Notes: a model not told the origin generated them from the sequence alone. 64,000 nucleotides of DNA from an uncultured Paracoccaceae bacterium (GCA_947498415.1 CANMKB010000001.1:1-64000), one strand, 5' to 3'; numbered from the stretch's first letter, positions 36,456 through 46,445 are shown. Numbers and translations are program-made.

Positions 36456-37030
36456 GCGATTTCCTTATGTATGGGATATCCAGCTGCGGACAAAAGTGCA
36501 GCCGTTTCGGCCAACGGCAAGCCAACGATCCCGGTAAATGATCCGCTGATCCAGGGAATAAAGGCCCCTGCTGGGCCCTGAATGGCGTATCCGCCGGCTT
36601 TGCCGCGCCAATCTTCGGATGCGAGATACGTGTTTAACTCGACATCAGAAAGGCGTTTCATTTTTGCGTAGCTGACAACATCTCTTTGCCAGACAGTGTC
36701 ACCGCGGCGCAGAGCAACAGAGGTGATAATCTTGTGTCGGCGACCGCCAAGTACCACAAGAAACTCTGCCGCTTCACCGGCATCTGCGGGCTTGCCCATA
36801 ATGCGGCGCCCAAGAGCAACTGTGGTGTCGGCACACAAGACGATATCGTCTGGGGCCGCCGTAATCGCTTGCACTTTTTCGCGTGCGATCCGGGAACAAT
36901 ATTGTTTGGGAATTTCACCTGCGAGAGGTGTTTCATCGATGTCGGGCGGGCGGATTTCATCCGCCACCACCCCGATTTGCGCTAAAAGCTCACGACGACG
37001 TGGGCTACCGGAGCCGAGAATCAACTTCAT
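36452..37030 (-). CDS. Maf-family nucleotide pyrophosphatase
   Basis: 192 aa, full length. The Maf signature [12 protein letters not shown] is at the N-terminus, followed by [14 protein letters not shown] and the C-terminal [11 protein letters not shown]. Maf proteins hydrolyse non-canonical or modified NTPs and affect septation. Overlaps the RNase E/G start by 4 bp. Confidence 0.93.
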   Translation of the reverse strand: MKLILGSGSPRRRELLAQIGVVADEIRPPDIDETPLAGEIPKQYCSRIAREKVQAITAAPDDIVLCADTTVALGRRIMGKPADAGEAAEFLVVLGGRRHKIITSVALRRGDTVWQRDVVSYAKMKRLSDVELNTYLASEDWRGKAGGYAIQGPAGAFIPWISGSFTGIVGLPLAETAALLSAAGYPIHKEIA

Positions 37031-37066
37031 GCTGCTAGGTCCGATGCATCACGCCAGCCAGGCGCA

Positions 37067-37285
37067 TTATTTGAAGCGATAGTTGATCCGACCTTTTGTC
37101 AGATCATATGGTGTCATTTCGACTTGCACTTTGTCGCCTGCCAGAACACGGATGCGGTTTTTGCGCATCTTGCCTGCCGTGTGTGCGATGATCTCATGGC
37201 CGTTTTCCAGCTCGACCCGAAACGTCGCATTCGGCAGAAGTTCCTTCACGACACCTGGAAATTCGAGCAGTTCTTCCTTGGCCAT
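37067..37285 (-). CDS. infA: Translation initiation factor IF-1
   Basis: 72 aa, the standard length, OB fold. [41 protein letters not shown] and [13 protein letters not shown] are canonical. Binds the 30S A site during initiation. A small GCTCAC/GTGAGC hairpin stands 20 bp upstream. It lies 36 bp before maf. Confidence 0.98.
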   Translation of the reverse strand: MAKEELLEFPGVVKELLPNATFRVELENGHEIIAHTAGKMRKNRIRVLAGDKVQVEMTPYDLTKGRINYRFK

Positions 37286-37458
37286 GGTCTCTCCTTTGCG
37301 TAGCGCTCACTCCTTGTGAGCGGCCCCTTAAATGGGGGCAATTCAGCTTTTTTACAAGCGGAATCCGATCATATCTGTTGATAAACTAGTTTCATTCAAG
37401 AATTTTCAAGCATGCTGCATCAAACCAGCGGAATTCAGGCCCCAATCCGAGGGTGGTT

Positions 37459-39213
37459 TCAAGGCCCAACTGGCGGGGTCTCTAGTTTTTGCAACCAATC
37501 CCCTGCGTAGGCCTCGTATTTTCTCCAAGAATCCGAACTCCCTGTGTAGATCTTTTGTCGAGCTTGTTTCTGGGACGCTGTATTGATCATTTGGCTGGAT
37601 TGCTCAGGAGATAGGCAATCCTCGTTCCAATCAAGCCCCAAGGTCTCCAACAGGATTCGGATGTTCTGTTCTGGCTGTCCGGTTAACGCTTCGTATGTGA
37701 AATCGTAGATAAAGTTTGGAAATCTTTTATGCCAGAAGGACATAAGCCGTTCATACATCTGATAATAATTTACAATGTCATTGGGATCACAAGCGTAAGA
37801 TAGTGCATCTTGGAACGAGGTTTTGAAATTGGACCAACACACAGCTTTGGCATCACGACGGCAATGAATGATCTTTGCCTCGGGGAAAGCCATCGCGATA
37901 TACCCAATCAGGCGGAAATTGAGGGGCATTTTATCGGTAAAGTACGACGCACTCGTTGCCCTATCTGGCAGACGCGAAATGTAGTCTTGGCGAATGAAAT
38001 CAATCTGCTCTGGGGTTGGCAAACGTCCTCCAGCCCCGCTTACCAAAGTTGCCTGCAACAACGCCGAGGTTTCGCCTACGGGTTCCACCTCTGGGTGGCG
38101 TGCCAAAATGGCTTCGGTTAAAGTTGTGCCTGATCTGGGCATTCCCAGAATAAATATTGGGGTCGGCCCCAGATGCTCATCAGAAATAGGTGGTTGTTGT
38201 GCCGACAGAAAGCTTTGTGAAATTTGTGAAAAGACCGCAGCATCTGACCTAAAGTTATATCCAGTCGCTTGTTTCTGGGCTTTGTTCGCGGCAAGAAAAT
38301 GATTGTAGGCGGATGACAAATCATCATTGTCTTCGGAAACTTTCGCCATTGCGAAATGCAGCGCACGCAAGTCTTGCAAGTCACTCGCATCGTTCAATTT
38401 TTCATGTATGACTTTCGATATCTCACCCTCAGAATTCATATCATGATATAGGACGAAGTTATAGAAGTGTGCCGCAGTAGCGTCAGGGCATTGAACCGCC
38501 CGGCGCCCAGCATTCTGAGATTTTTTAAATTCTCCTAAACTTCCAAGTATCGCCATATGCAGATTGTGCAGCACAGCTTTGTCAGGGTGTTTTATGGTGG
38601 CTGGCTCAATCGCCTCCAGCGCTGCTTTACCCTCACCCTGCCCATACAAGCACCTTGAAATAGCAAGGTCATGGATCGGGTTCTCTGGCTCGAGCATTTT
38701 GGCGACACGAAAACTTCCAATCGCTTCGTTAAAAAAACCCCCTTTTTCAAAAGCATTCCCTAATGCAGAGGCATAGATAGGTTCTGTTGGCGCCTTTGAT
38801 AATGCATTCGAGAACTGCACAAACGCCTCTCGAAGGCGGCCCTCCCCCTGCAGCGACAAACCCAACCGATACCATATTGCCGCATCATCCTGCCCGCACT
38901 CAATCGCCTTTTGAAAACTCAACGTGGCATGTCTGAATTCAGAGGACTGAAGGTACAGCACCCCTAAATCGTTATAAAACACAGGCATATCGTCTTTAAG
39001 GTGGATCGCGCGCTTGTAGTGAGAGATGGCCCGATCCAAGTTACCAAGCCCTGCATAAGACGCCCCCGCAAAGCCGTGTAAAATGGCATGCTCGGGGTGT
39101 TTTTTAAGCGCCCTCAGACTCCGCTTTTGCAACCCACGAAAATCACCGCGATTGAATTGCGCTTGCATGAGCCCCAAGTCCGGGCCGGCTTGACGAGTTT
39201 GTAATGCGGGCAA
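37459..39213 (-). CDS. TPR-repeat sulfotransferase
   Basis: 584 aa. The N-terminal 300 residues are TPR repeats (HAILHGFAGASYAGLGNLDRAISHYKRAI and similar). The C-terminal part is a PAPS-dependent sulfotransferase: FILGMPRSGTTLTEAIL is the 5'-phosphosulfate loop and FPEAKIIHCRRDAKAVCWSNF includes the 3'-phosphate strand. Cytoplasmic. It transfers sulfate to an unknown acceptor, maybe a glycan. Start is uncertain: TTG 39213 has AGGAAGG upstream, while the next ATG is 15 codons in. It interrupts the order expected between the phosphatase gene and infA. Confidence 0.85.
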   Translation of the reverse strand: MPALQTRQAGPDLGLMQAQFNRGDFRGLQKRSLRALKKHPEHAILHGFAGASYAGLGNLDRAISHYKRAIHLKDDMPVFYNDLGVLYLQSSEFRHATLSFQKAIECGQDDAAIWYRLGLSLQGEGRLREAFVQFSNALSKAPTEPIYASALGNAFEKGGFFNEAIGSFRVAKMLEPENPIHDLAISRCLYGQGEGKAALEAIEPATIKHPDKAVLHNLHMAILGSLGEFKKSQNAGRRAVQCPDATAAHFYNFVLYHDMNSEGEISKVIHEKLNDASDLQDLRALHFAMAKVSEDNDDLSSAYNHFLAANKAQKQATGYNFRSDAAVFSQISQSFLSAQQPPISDEHLGPTPIFILGMPRSGTTLTEAILARHPEVEPVGETSALLQATLVSGAGGRLPTPEQIDFIRQDYISRLPDRATSASYFTDKMPLNFRLIGYIAMAFPEAKIIHCRRDAKAVCWSNFKTSFQDALSYACDPNDIVNYYQMYERLMSFWHKRFPNFIYDFTYEALTGQPEQNIRILLETLGLDWNEDCLSPEQSSQMINTASQKQARQKIYTGSSDSWRKYEAYAGDWLQKLETPPVGP

Positions 39214-39278
39214 AGGCGTTCACCTTCCTGACTTAGAATCATCCAAGTCAGTTTGCCCCGAAATCTACGAAAATTTTG

Positions 39279-39731
39279 TTAGCGCGGATCGCCCCAGCGG
39301 CTGACCAGGTTTTGAACGATCTCATCACGAGAGATACGGTAAGATGCGAGCTTTGCGTCGCGTGTCTCCCCATTACTCGTTGGATCTGTGATAGGCCAAA
39401 ACTGAACATCCGTGTGGAAACAGGCACTTAGCTCTTGCGCTTTGGCATGACTGGCAGGTGTTAAGGCTACAATTAAATCAAAGCTCGACAGTTGATCGCC
39501 CAGCTCTTCCATTTCTTCGAATGACCGAGAGCGATGCCGCGAAAGCTCTACCCCGATCTCGGCACATACCGAAATCGCGAACCCATCAATCTCTAGGTCA
39601 TTCTTTAACCCTGCTGATTGGACATAGGCGTCGGTTCCATAGAATTGCTTCATGATCCCCTCTGCCATGGGGGAACGAACTGCGTTGTGATCACAGCAAA
39701 ACAAAATGGATTGAGGCATGCTCGAAGCCAT
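39279..39731 (-). CDS. Low-molecular-weight protein-tyrosine phosphatase-like protein
   Basis: 150 aa. The CX5R loop is CDHNAVRS, directly at the N-terminus after ILFC, with the general-acid DP at ITDPTS. This is the LMW-PTP / arsenate-reductase fold; the loop differs from the usual CxGNxCRS, so it may be a phosphatase of altered specificity. ATG 39731 follows GGAGGT and lies 2 bp after the UPF0262 stop. Confidence 0.87.
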   Translation of the reverse strand: MASSMPQSILFCCDHNAVRSPMAEGIMKQFYGTDAYVQSAGLKNDLEIDGFAISVCAEIGVELSRHRSRSFEEMEELGDQLSSFDLIVALTPASHAKAQELSACFHTDVQFWPITDPTSNGETRDAKLASYRISRDEIVQNLVSRWGDPR

Positions 39732-39733
39732 GT

Positions 39734-40213
39734 TCAACCTCCGAAATGCAATACACAGATCAAGGTAAACAGGCGGCGGGCTGTGTCATGATCAACAGAT
39801 GCCTTACCCTCAAGCCGTTCAGCGAGGATGCGTGCGCCTTCGTCATGAATTCCACGCCGCGCCATATCAATCGTCTCAATTTGGCTGGGTGGCATGTTTT
39901 TCACAGCGTCAAAATAGCTTTCGCAGATCTGCCAGTAATCTTTGACAACCTGACGAAACGGGGAAAGCGACAGGTGGAATTCTGCGGCCTTTTCACCACC
40001 TTCCGTATCGATATCAAACACCAAACGCTTGTCGCGGATGGCCAACATGACGGCAAACGGGCCTTCGGGGATGCTGCGATCATCACGGGAAGGCAAATCA
40101 AAACTATTTGCCTCAATCAGATCAAACATAGCCACACGCCGTTCCTGCGCAATCTCCGGTGTCGGAGGCGGTAAGTTACGGTCATCAATTTCAATGCGGC
40201 TGATGCGGCTCAT
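39734..40213 (-). CDS. UPF0262 family protein
   Basis: 159 aa, full length, nearly the consensus: MSRISRIEIDDRNL, ERRVAMFDLIEANSF and ARRLFTLICVLHFG. Function unknown; conserved between hisD and infA in alphaproteobacteria. Cytoplasmic, no motif of catalysis. Confidence 0.93.
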   Translation of the reverse strand: MSRISRIEIDDRNLPPPTPEIAQERRVAMFDLIEANSFDLPSRDDRSIPEGPFAVMLAIRDKRLVFDIDTEGGEKAAEFHLSLSPFRQVVKDYWQICESYFDAVKNMPPSQIETIDMARRGIHDEGARILAERLEGKASVDHDTARRLFTLICVLHFGG

Positions 40214-40339
40214 GGCTCACTCTCTCTCTGACGCGTCATATAACGCGTATCGTAAGGTTTCAGATGCGGCAATGCGGCAAGTGTGTATAGGTATTAATGC
40301 GGGGCAAGTAAGCAACGCTCTTAGGCAGGCTACACACAG

Positions 40340-41095
40340 ATGACCAATATGATGTTTTCGCTAACCGGACAAAACGCGCTGATCACAGGCAGCAGCAGCG
40401 GCTTGGGGTTTGCTTGCGCACAAGCGCTCGCCGACGCGGGTGCCACGGTGTGGGTGAACGGACGCAACCCAATTAAAGTGGATGAGGCATGTCAAAAGAT
40501 CGGTCATAATGCTCGGCCTGCGGTGTTTGACGTAACAGACCCACCAGCCTGCCAAGACATGTTAAGCCAGATTTCAAATGCAGGTGGTCTGGATATTCTA
40601 GTGAACAATGTTGGTGCCCGAGATCGCCGTACGGTCCTTGAATTTTCGCGCGATGACATTAGTCGTTTGGTCGACATTGATCTGGTTTCCCCGTTCTTTT
40701 TATCTCGGCTAGCCGTCGAGCAGATGGCACCGAAAAACTATGGGCGGATCGTAAACATCTCATCCATCGCGGGGCTCATCGCGCAACCCGGTGATGCGGC
40801 CTATACCACCGCAAAGGCAGGCATGAATGGCATGACACGGGCGATGGCCGCCGAATTTGGCCCGCAAGGCATCAATGTGAACGCCGTAGCCCCCGGTTTC
40901 TTCAAAACCGCACCGAATGAAGAGGCGGCAAAAGACCCTAAAATTATGCAACGCCTGCAAATGTGCAGCTCTTTAGGGCGATGGGGCGAGCCCAAAGAAC
41001 TGGCCCCTGCGGTCTTGTTCCTTGCATCCCCAGCGGCATCATTCATAACCGGTCAAATTTTACCTGTTGATGGCGGGTATTCGGCGCACTTCTAA
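40340..41095 (+). CDS. SDR-family oxidoreductase
   Basis: 251 aa short-chain dehydrogenase. NAD(P) loop TGSSSGLG (residues 16-23), NNVGARD strand, catalytic Ser in NISSIAG and YTTAKAG (Tyr-x-x-x-Lys), C-terminal GGYSAHF. Closest in pattern to gluconate-5-dehydrogenase/FabG-like enzymes; the substrate is uncertain. It is on the opposite strand to the surrounding conserved cluster, between UPF0262 and hisD, and so is probably an insertion. Confidence 0.88.
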   Translation: MTNMMFSLTGQNALITGSSSGLGFACAQALADAGATVWVNGRNPIKVDEACQKIGHNARPAVFDVTDPPACQDMLSQISNAGGLDILVNNVGARDRRTVLEFSRDDISRLVDIDLVSPFFLSRLAVEQMAPKNYGRIVNISSIAGLIAQPGDAAYTTAKAGMNGMTRAMAAEFGPQGINVNAVAPGFFKTAPNEEAAKDPKIMQRLQMCSSLGRWGEPKELAPAVLFLASPAASFITGQILPVDGGYSAHF

Positions 41096-41248
41096 CCGTC
41101 GAGTAATCAAAAATTAGGAATTTGGATTGAAATTCTGTCTCGCGGCACAGGCGGAGACGCCGATGACCGTGCCCGAAAAAGCCGTTCGACATTTCAAAGG
41201 GGACCCAGTCGTGCGGGAACAACCGGTTCTTTCTCGGGCAAAAAATAT

Positions 41249-42553
41249 CTATTTTTGGTTCAGCGCATCTAGGCGTGCGAGCACAGATAATCCATGCGCC
41301 TCTAGGCTTTCGCTCTCGGCAAGTTTTGCCGCGGACGGGCCAATCGCACGAAGGCTTTCGGGGGTCATCTTTGACAAAGTGGTCCGTTTGACGAAATCCA
41401 TCACTGACAAACCCGAACTAAACCGTGCAGATCGCGCGGTTGGTAGAACATGGTTTGGCCCACCAATGTAGTCCCCAATCGCTTCGGGGGTGAATTGGCC
41501 CAAGAAAATTGCACCTGCGTGGGTGATTTTTTCGCTTAACGCATCTGGATCAGCGACACAAAGCTCTAGGTGCTCGGGTGCGATACGATTGGACAATGCA
41601 GCAGCTTCATCCATGTTCGAAACGGTAATCACCGCTCCGAAATCGCGCCAGCTGGCAGTTGCGATTTTGCGGCGCTCCAGTGTTTCGAGTCGCTTTTCAA
41701 CAGCTTGCACAACTGCCTGACCAAACTCGGCACTGTCTGTAATCAAAATCGACTGTGCACTTTCGTCATGTTCGGCCTGCGACAACAAATCAAGGGCGAT
41801 CCAGTCTGGATTGTTCTCTTTGTCTGCAATCACCAAAATTTCCGACGGGCCAGCAATCATATCGATGCCGACTTTGCCAAACACCCGACGCTTGGCAGCT
41901 GCAACAAAGGCATTGCCTGGCCCTGTGATTTTATCAACCGGGGCAATGGTGTCTGTTCCATAAGCCAAGGCTGCAATCGCCTGAGCGCCTCCGATGCGAT
42001 AAATCTCATCGACACCTGCCAACTGGGCAGCCAACAGCACCAATGGGTTTGCAACGCCATCTGGTGTAGGCACCGCAATCGCCAAACGTTCAACCCCTGC
42101 AACCTTTGCGGGGATTGCATTCATCAAAACAGACGAAGGATAGCTCGCCAATCCACCGGGCACATACAGACCAGCCGCTGAAACCGCTGTCCAGCGCCAT
42201 CCAAGGGTTGCACCGGTGTCGTCCACCCAGCTGTGATTTTCGGGCATTTGTTTAGCGTGGTAGGCGCGAATACGCTCTGCCGCCAACTCCAAGGCTGCGC
42301 GTTCATCATCCGGTACCTGCGCACAGTAATCGGCTATCTCTTGATCCGAAAAACGCAGTGTTTCAGAAGTCAGCTCCAGGCGATCAAACCGTGCAGTCAG
42401 CTCAAGCACCGCCGCATCACCTCGTGTTCTGACATCAGAAATGATGTCAGCAACCACAGCATCCACATCTGGGCTATCTTCGCGCTTTGCGCCAAGCAGG
42501 GCCGTAAACTGCGTCTCAAAGTCTGTGTCGGTGATGTTCAGAAACTGCGGCAT
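41249..42553 (-). CDS. hisD: Histidinol dehydrogenase
   Basis: 434 aa. Oxidises L-histidinol to L-histidine with two NAD, the last steps of histidine synthesis. Recognisable pieces: GLYVPGGLASYPSSVLMNAIPA, DMIAGPSEILVIADK, LLSQAEHDESAQSILIT (zinc and catalytic His) and GPNHVLPTARSARF. ATG 42553 follows AAGGAG; the track adds an upstream TTG. Sits in the conserved murA-DUF2948-hisD run. Confidence 0.97.
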   Translation of the reverse strand: MPQFLNITDTDFETQFTALLGAKREDSPDVDAVVADIISDVRTRGDAAVLELTARFDRLELTSETLRFSDQEIADYCAQVPDDERAALELAAERIRAYHAKQMPENHSWVDDTGATLGWRWTAVSAAGLYVPGGLASYPSSVLMNAIPAKVAGVERLAIAVPTPDGVANPLVLLAAQLAGVDEIYRIGGAQAIAALAYGTDTIAPVDKITGPGNAFVAAAKRRVFGKVGIDMIAGPSEILVIADKENNPDWIALDLLSQAEHDESAQSILITDSAEFGQAVVQAVEKRLETLERRKIATASWRDFGAVITVSNMDEAAALSNRIAPEHLELCVADPDALSEKITHAGAIFLGQFTPEAIGDYIGGPNHVLPTARSARFSSGLSVMDFVKRTTLSKMTPESLRAIGPSAAKLAESESLEAHGLSVLARLDALNQK

Positions 42554-42631
42554 CAAGCTCTCCTTTGAGCGCGTTATTAGCGACAGATGCGCAAAGCCTC
42601 AAGAAATTAGACAAATCCAGAGTGATGGTGA

Positions 42632-43111
42632 TTAAACGTCGTGGCCCGGCACGCGTTTGGATGGCGCGATATAAGGGCGGGTGACATCTTTCAGAGAGAT
42701 CTCAAGCGCCTCAACAGTCAGTCGCAAAACTCCATCTCCTGCAAGGGTGAGATCTACATCCCCTGCCCCATCCGTACCCTCTTTGAAAGTCAGTGAAAGC
42801 AAAGACAGAATGGTGTCTGTGTCAGAGCGATCGACGCCCTGACTTGCCACCTTCAGCACATTCTCGATGACCAACACAGATTGAACACGCTCGACATCCC
42901 GGCCACGCTTGGCGGCATGATCAGTGTCTTCCCAGCGGAATCGGTTGAGCAAAATGGCAAAGCGTCGTTCGCTTGCGCGCCAAATCATCTCTGTCGCAGG
43001 GAACACCGCATCTTGCGCAAGCGCAGATAAGACTTGCAAATCCTCTGCATCAAGCGCCCCAAGGTTCAAGGGCGCTTCACGGCCATCCTCAAAACGTGCG
43101 TCTTCGGTCAT
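42632..43111 (-). CDS. DUF2948 family protein
   Basis: 159 aa, matches the DUF2948 pattern: [35 protein letters not shown] and [22 protein letters not shown]. Unknown function, present beside murA/hisD in Rhodobacteraceae. Start overlaps the murA stop by 4 bp. Confidence 0.92.
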   Translation of the reverse strand: MTEDARFEDGREAPLNLGALDAEDLQVLSALAQDAVFPATEMIWRASERRFAILLNRFRWEDTDHAAKRGRDVERVQSVLVIENVLKVASQGVDRSDTDTILSLLSLTFKEGTDGAGDVDLTLAGDGVLRLTVEALEISLKDVTRPYIAPSKRVPGHDV

Positions 43112-44376
43112 ACGCCTTGCACCCTTTCAATCAGCGCACCCACGCCACCAAGCTTATCTTCGAGGCGTTCGTAACCACGGTCCAAGTGATACACACGGTT
43201 TACAACCGTTTCACCTTCGGCCGCGAGACCCGCAAGGATAAGGGACACTGAGGCACGCAAATCGGTTGCCATCACAGGTGCACCTTTCAGACGCTCTACC
43301 CCATGAACGGTCGCAGTGCCGCCAGACACTTCGATATTCGCGCCCATACGCCCAAGTTCTGGGGCGTGCATAAAGCGGTTTTCAAAGATTTTTTCTTCCA
43401 AAACCGATGTCCCTTCGGCCGTACACATCAGCGCCATCATTTGCGCCTGAAGGTCCGTTGGGAAGCCCGGGAAAGGCTCTGTCACAACATCAACGGCCTT
43501 CACACGGTCGCCACGGCGCGAAACAAGCAAGCCTTTGTCGGTTTCAGAGATTGATACATCCGCTGCATCCAGTTTTTCACAAAACGCTCCGAGAAGATCG
43601 ATTTTACCGCCCAGCAACTCAACCTCACCACCAGCGATCACAGGCGCCAGCATGTAAGTGCCCAGCTCGATCCGATCGGTCACAACTGGGTGTGTTGCGC
43701 TGCCCAAGCGGTCGACGCCCTGCACCACGATTGTTGGCGTGCCATCACCTTCGATTTGAGCGCCCATCGCACGCAAGCAATTCGCCAGATCAACAATCTC
43801 TGGCTCACGTGCCGCGTTTTTAATGACGGTCGTGCCTTTAGCCAAAGTCGAAGCCATCAGAATATTTTCGGTCGCCCCAACGGATGCAAAGCCAAGCTCC
43901 ATCTCGGCGCCCTTTAGGCCACCGGGTGCTTTGGCGTGCAGATAACCATCTTTCAACTCAATCTGAGCGCCCAGCTTTTCCAGACCGTAAATGTGCAAAT
44001 CCATCGGGCGGGCACCAATGGCACAGCCACCAGGGAGCGAAACCACCGCATGACCAAGCCGCGCCAACATCGGACCAAGCACAAGGTTTGAAGCCCGCAT
44101 TTTACGAACGATGTCATAGTCCGCGATGTGATTGTCCAAGTTGTGGCTCGACATCGCGATGACCTTGCCATCTTGCAAGCTCGACACTTCAGCCCCCAAT
44201 GACTGCAACAATTCAGTCATGGTCTTAATGTCGGACAAGCGTGGCGCATTGGTCAGCGTCAGCGGTTCTTCGCTGAGAAGCGTCGCCGGCATAAGCGTAA
44301 GGCAGGCATTTTTCGCACCTGCGATGGGAATTTGGCCTTTCAGAGGGCCATTGCCTTTTACGATAATCGAATCCAT
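43108..44376 (-). CDS. murA: UDP-N-acetylglucosamine 1-carboxyvinyltransferase
   Basis: 422 aa. First committed step of peptidoglycan synthesis, adding enolpyruvate from PEP. Motifs: [19 protein letters not shown] at the start and the active-site loop [15 protein letters not shown], whose Cys is the residue attacked by fosfomycin. [13 protein letters not shown] and the C-terminal [15 protein letters not shown] are also typical. Begins 6 bp after a small upstream gene. Confidence 0.98.
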   Translation of the reverse strand: MDSIIVKGNGPLKGQIPIAGAKNACLTLMPATLLSEEPLTLTNAPRLSDIKTMTELLQSLGAEVSSLQDGKVIAMSSHNLDNHIADYDIVRKMRASNLVLGPMLARLGHAVVSLPGGCAIGARPMDLHIYGLEKLGAQIELKDGYLHAKAPGGLKGAEMELGFASVGATENILMASTLAKGTTVIKNAAREPEIVDLANCLRAMGAQIEGDGTPTIVVQGVDRLGSATHPVVTDRIELGTYMLAPVIAGGEVELLGGKIDLLGAFCEKLDAADVSISETDKGLLVSRRGDRVKAVDVVTEPFPGFPTDLQAQMMALMCTAEGTSVLEEKIFENRFMHAPELGRMGANIEVSGGTATVHGVERLKGAPVMATDLRASVSLILAGLAAEGETVVNRVYHLDRGYERLEDKLGGVGALIERVQGV

Positions 44377-44382
44377 TTGCTC

Positions 44383-44556
44383 TTACCCTTTGCCCTCAAT
44401 ATCTGATTTACCCTCTTTCGCCGCGGACGTTTCTTGCGTGCGCGCCCGCGCTTGGGCCTTACGGCGGCCCATGTTTGCTTTCAAAGCAGCCTTAAGACGA
44501 TCTTCACGCGCCTTTGACTCAGCTTGCTTTCCAGAGGATGACTTTTCTTGTTCCAT
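44383..44556 (-). CDS. Small conserved hypothetical protein upstream of murA (57 aa)
   Basis: Too short for the ORF track. MEQEKSSSGKQAESKAREDR then LKAALKANMGRRKAQARART, a basic helical stretch, and an acidic tail ending EGKG. Short proteins with the LKAALKANMxRRKAQ pattern occur upstream of murA in many Rhodobacteraceae (recalled from knowledge, not searched). Stop is 6 bp before murA. Function unknown; the basic helix could bind RNA. Confidence 0.75.
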   Translation of the reverse strand: MEQEKSSSGKQAESKAREDRLKAALKANMGRRKAQARARTQETSAAKEGKSDIEGKG

Positions 44557-44671
44557 GCACTTTCATTACATGAGCTGAAAAAAACATTCTAGATGCCCTT
44601 GCGCCATCTGAAAATTGAGTCTAATCACCGCGCCACGGCCGACAAGAGACGATCTTGACGCCCAACGGTTA

Positions 44672-44746
44672 GCTGCTGTAGCTCAGTGGTAGAGCGCACC
44701 CTTGGTAAGGGTGAGGTCGGGAGTTCAATCCTCCCCAGCAGCACCA
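44672..44746 (+). tRNA. tRNA-Thr (GGT)
   Basis: Acceptor GCTGCTG pairs with CAGCAGC, discriminator A and encoded CCA; D arm GCTCAGTGGTAGAGC; anticodon loop TTGGTAA (GGT) between CACCC and GGGTG; T loop TTCAATC. 75 nt including CCA. Its 3' end is the left attachment site of the 18-kb element. Confidence 0.97.
44724..44746 (+). other. attL of the tRNA-Thr element
   Basis: The 3'-terminal 23 bp of tRNA-Thr (beginning TTCAATCCTCCCCAGC) are repeated exactly at 62714-62736. The repeat starts in the T loop and ends at CCA, which is typical of integration by tyrosine recombinases. The tRNA stays intact. Confidence 0.9.
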
Positions 44747-44812
44747 GAAAATATCCTTTGAGATCAATATAATACATGAAATCAAGGAGTTTCACTCATC
44801 ACTTGGGTTAGA

Positions 44813-44852
44813 TTTTGTGTTAGGTTTTGTGTTAGGTGGCACTAACACAAAA
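44813..44852. repeat. Left arm-like integrase sites
   Basis: Two direct copies of TTTTGTGTTAGG (44813-44824, 44825-44836) and one inverted copy, CTAACACAAAA (44842-44852), between attL and the integrase gene. The same core TGTGTTAG recurs just inside attR. Such paired arrays fit arm-type integrase or excisionase sites. Confidence 0.7.
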
Positions 44853-44870
44853 ACCCGAGTAGATGCCGAA

Positions 44871-46445
44871 ATGACCAAACTCCCCAAAGTCTCTGGCGCA
44901 CAACAACGTGGCGGCAAATACTATTTCAACCTGCACATTCCCGTGCAGCTTAGAGAACTGTACGGAAACAAAGCCGCCTTTCGCGACACCATGGGCACCA
45001 GTGACCCTAAAGAAGCTGAACGGAAGATCAGGCAGCAAAAGACAATCTTCGATCAGCAGGAAGCCGACAAGAAACGATCTGACGACAAGGCTCGACTTGC
45101 CAAGCTATTGACTGAGGATCAGCGAGTGAAACTAAAGAGCCTTGAACAATCCGGCGGACTTCTGAAACACATTTCTGACCTACGCGAAGTCGTAGCCTTT
45201 AACGCAGTTACGATGGGCGAAGATGACCGCGAAAGGTCAGATTTGGAGCAAACAATTGAGCATGCTCAAGCGGCATCTGATCACGAATTTGGAAACAGAG
45301 TCCTTGCGGAAATACGCGCCAGCAAACGCATTGCGGCCTCGATTGGGGAAAAAGTCCCACCACCAAGAAGTGGCCTTGATGAAGGAGTTATGGGCCTGCA
45401 CGATGTCGCCGAAAAATTTTTGGATGCGAACGAGTATACGATCCATAATAGGCAGAAGGTGCATTACTCGTTGCGCCGCTGGACTGAATTGCATGGCGAC
45501 ATCCCTTTGGAAAAACTGGAACGTCGCCATCTGAACGAATTTAACGAAGCCCTCAAAGAGCTACCCCCTGCCCTTGGGGACCACCGCAAATTGAGCTTTC
45601 AGAAATCAGTCGCCAAACGAAAACGCGATGGCAAGGAAGCGATCAGCTTCAAGTCGCGCGAAACCTACATATCCCACCTCAAGAGCCTAACGGCCTTCGC
45701 GCTGGACCCCATGGGGGAACTGTCGAGCGATCCCTTTGCCGGATATAAATTGATCAAACCAAAGGGAAAGCACAGTCACGCAATGGAAAAGGCAAGGAAA
45801 CCTTTTTCACCATCGCAATCACGCAGAATCCTAAACTTTGCAAAAAGCACATTCGATGCAAAAATCATGGACCACTGGATGCCGATATTGGCGGCTTATA
45901 CCGGTGCGCAGCAAGAGGAGCTAGCTCAACTAAGATTGGACAACATAGTTCTGATTAAGAGGCATTGGTGTATTCGCATCACTGATTTGGACCCGAAGCA
46001 AAAGGTCAAGAGCAAGCGCAGCATACGTACCCTGCCCGTATCACCTGTTTTGATTGATGCTGGCTTCTTGGAATATGCGAACCGCCGCCGGCACGCTGAC
46101 GCGACTTGGCTCTGGCAAGAAAGCTTCACAGACAAGCACAAGAATACGCGATTGCAAGACATACGCCCCGATAATCGGGGGCGCTTCGCGACAAATTTCG
46201 GGCAACGGTTTGCGCGTAAAGTTCGCGCCCCCTTAAATCTCACAGAACCGGGGATGACGTTTCACAGTTTCCGGCACTCTTGGGCAGACGCTGCTAGAAA
46301 AGCGAAATTGGACCCAGAAATACGCCGCAAGATAGCGGGACGACTTGAGGACTCCGACCCTGTAGAAGCGGACTATGGAGGCGATGACTTGCTTGACGAG
46401 AAGTTGGAAGCCCTAAACGCCGTTGCCCCCTTTGTTGCTAACTGA
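44871..46445 (+). CDS. Tyrosine-type integrase (DUF6538 N-terminus)
   Basis: 524 aa phage-type integrase. N-terminal DUF6538-like domain (GGKYYFNLHIPVQLRELYG), coiled region, SAM-like core-binding domain, and a catalytic domain with HSFRH (His465, Arg468) and a candidate nucleophile Tyr502 in EADYGG. The first catalytic Arg is not where expected: the helix reads TGAQQEEL instead of TGxRxxEL (Gln347), and the usual GH reads GR (Arg491). I choose ATG 44871 since the track start lies in the repeat array. Directly beside attL at tRNA-Thr, so it is the integrase of the 18-kb element. Confidence 0.88.
   Translation: MTKLPKVSGAQQRGGKYYFNLHIPVQLRELYGNKAAFRDTMGTSDPKEAERKIRQQKTIFDQQEADKKRSDDKARLAKLLTEDQRVKLKSLEQSGGLLKHISDLREVVAFNAVTMGEDDRERSDLEQTIEHAQAASDHEFGNRVLAEIRASKRIAASIGEKVPPPRSGLDEGVMGLHDVAEKFLDANEYTIHNRQKVHYSLRRWTELHGDIPLEKLERRHLNEFNEALKELPPALGDHRKLSFQKSVAKRKRDGKEAISFKSRETYISHLKSLTAFALDPMGELSSDPFAGYKLIKPKGKHSHAMEKARKPFSPSQSRRILNFAKSTFDAKIMDHWMPILAAYTGAQQEELAQLRLDNIVLIKRHWCIRITDLDPKQKVKSKRSIRTLPVSPVLIDAGFLEYANRRRHADATWLWQESFTDKHKNTRLQDIRPDNRGRFATNFGQRFARKVRAPLNLTEPGMTFHSFRHSWADAARKAKLDPEIRRKIAGRLEDSDPVEADYGGDDLLDEKLEALNAVAPFVAN

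Noticed and set aside
41127-41471. 114-aa plus-strand ORF overlapping hisD
   Set aside because: Antisense shadow of the hisD 3' end.
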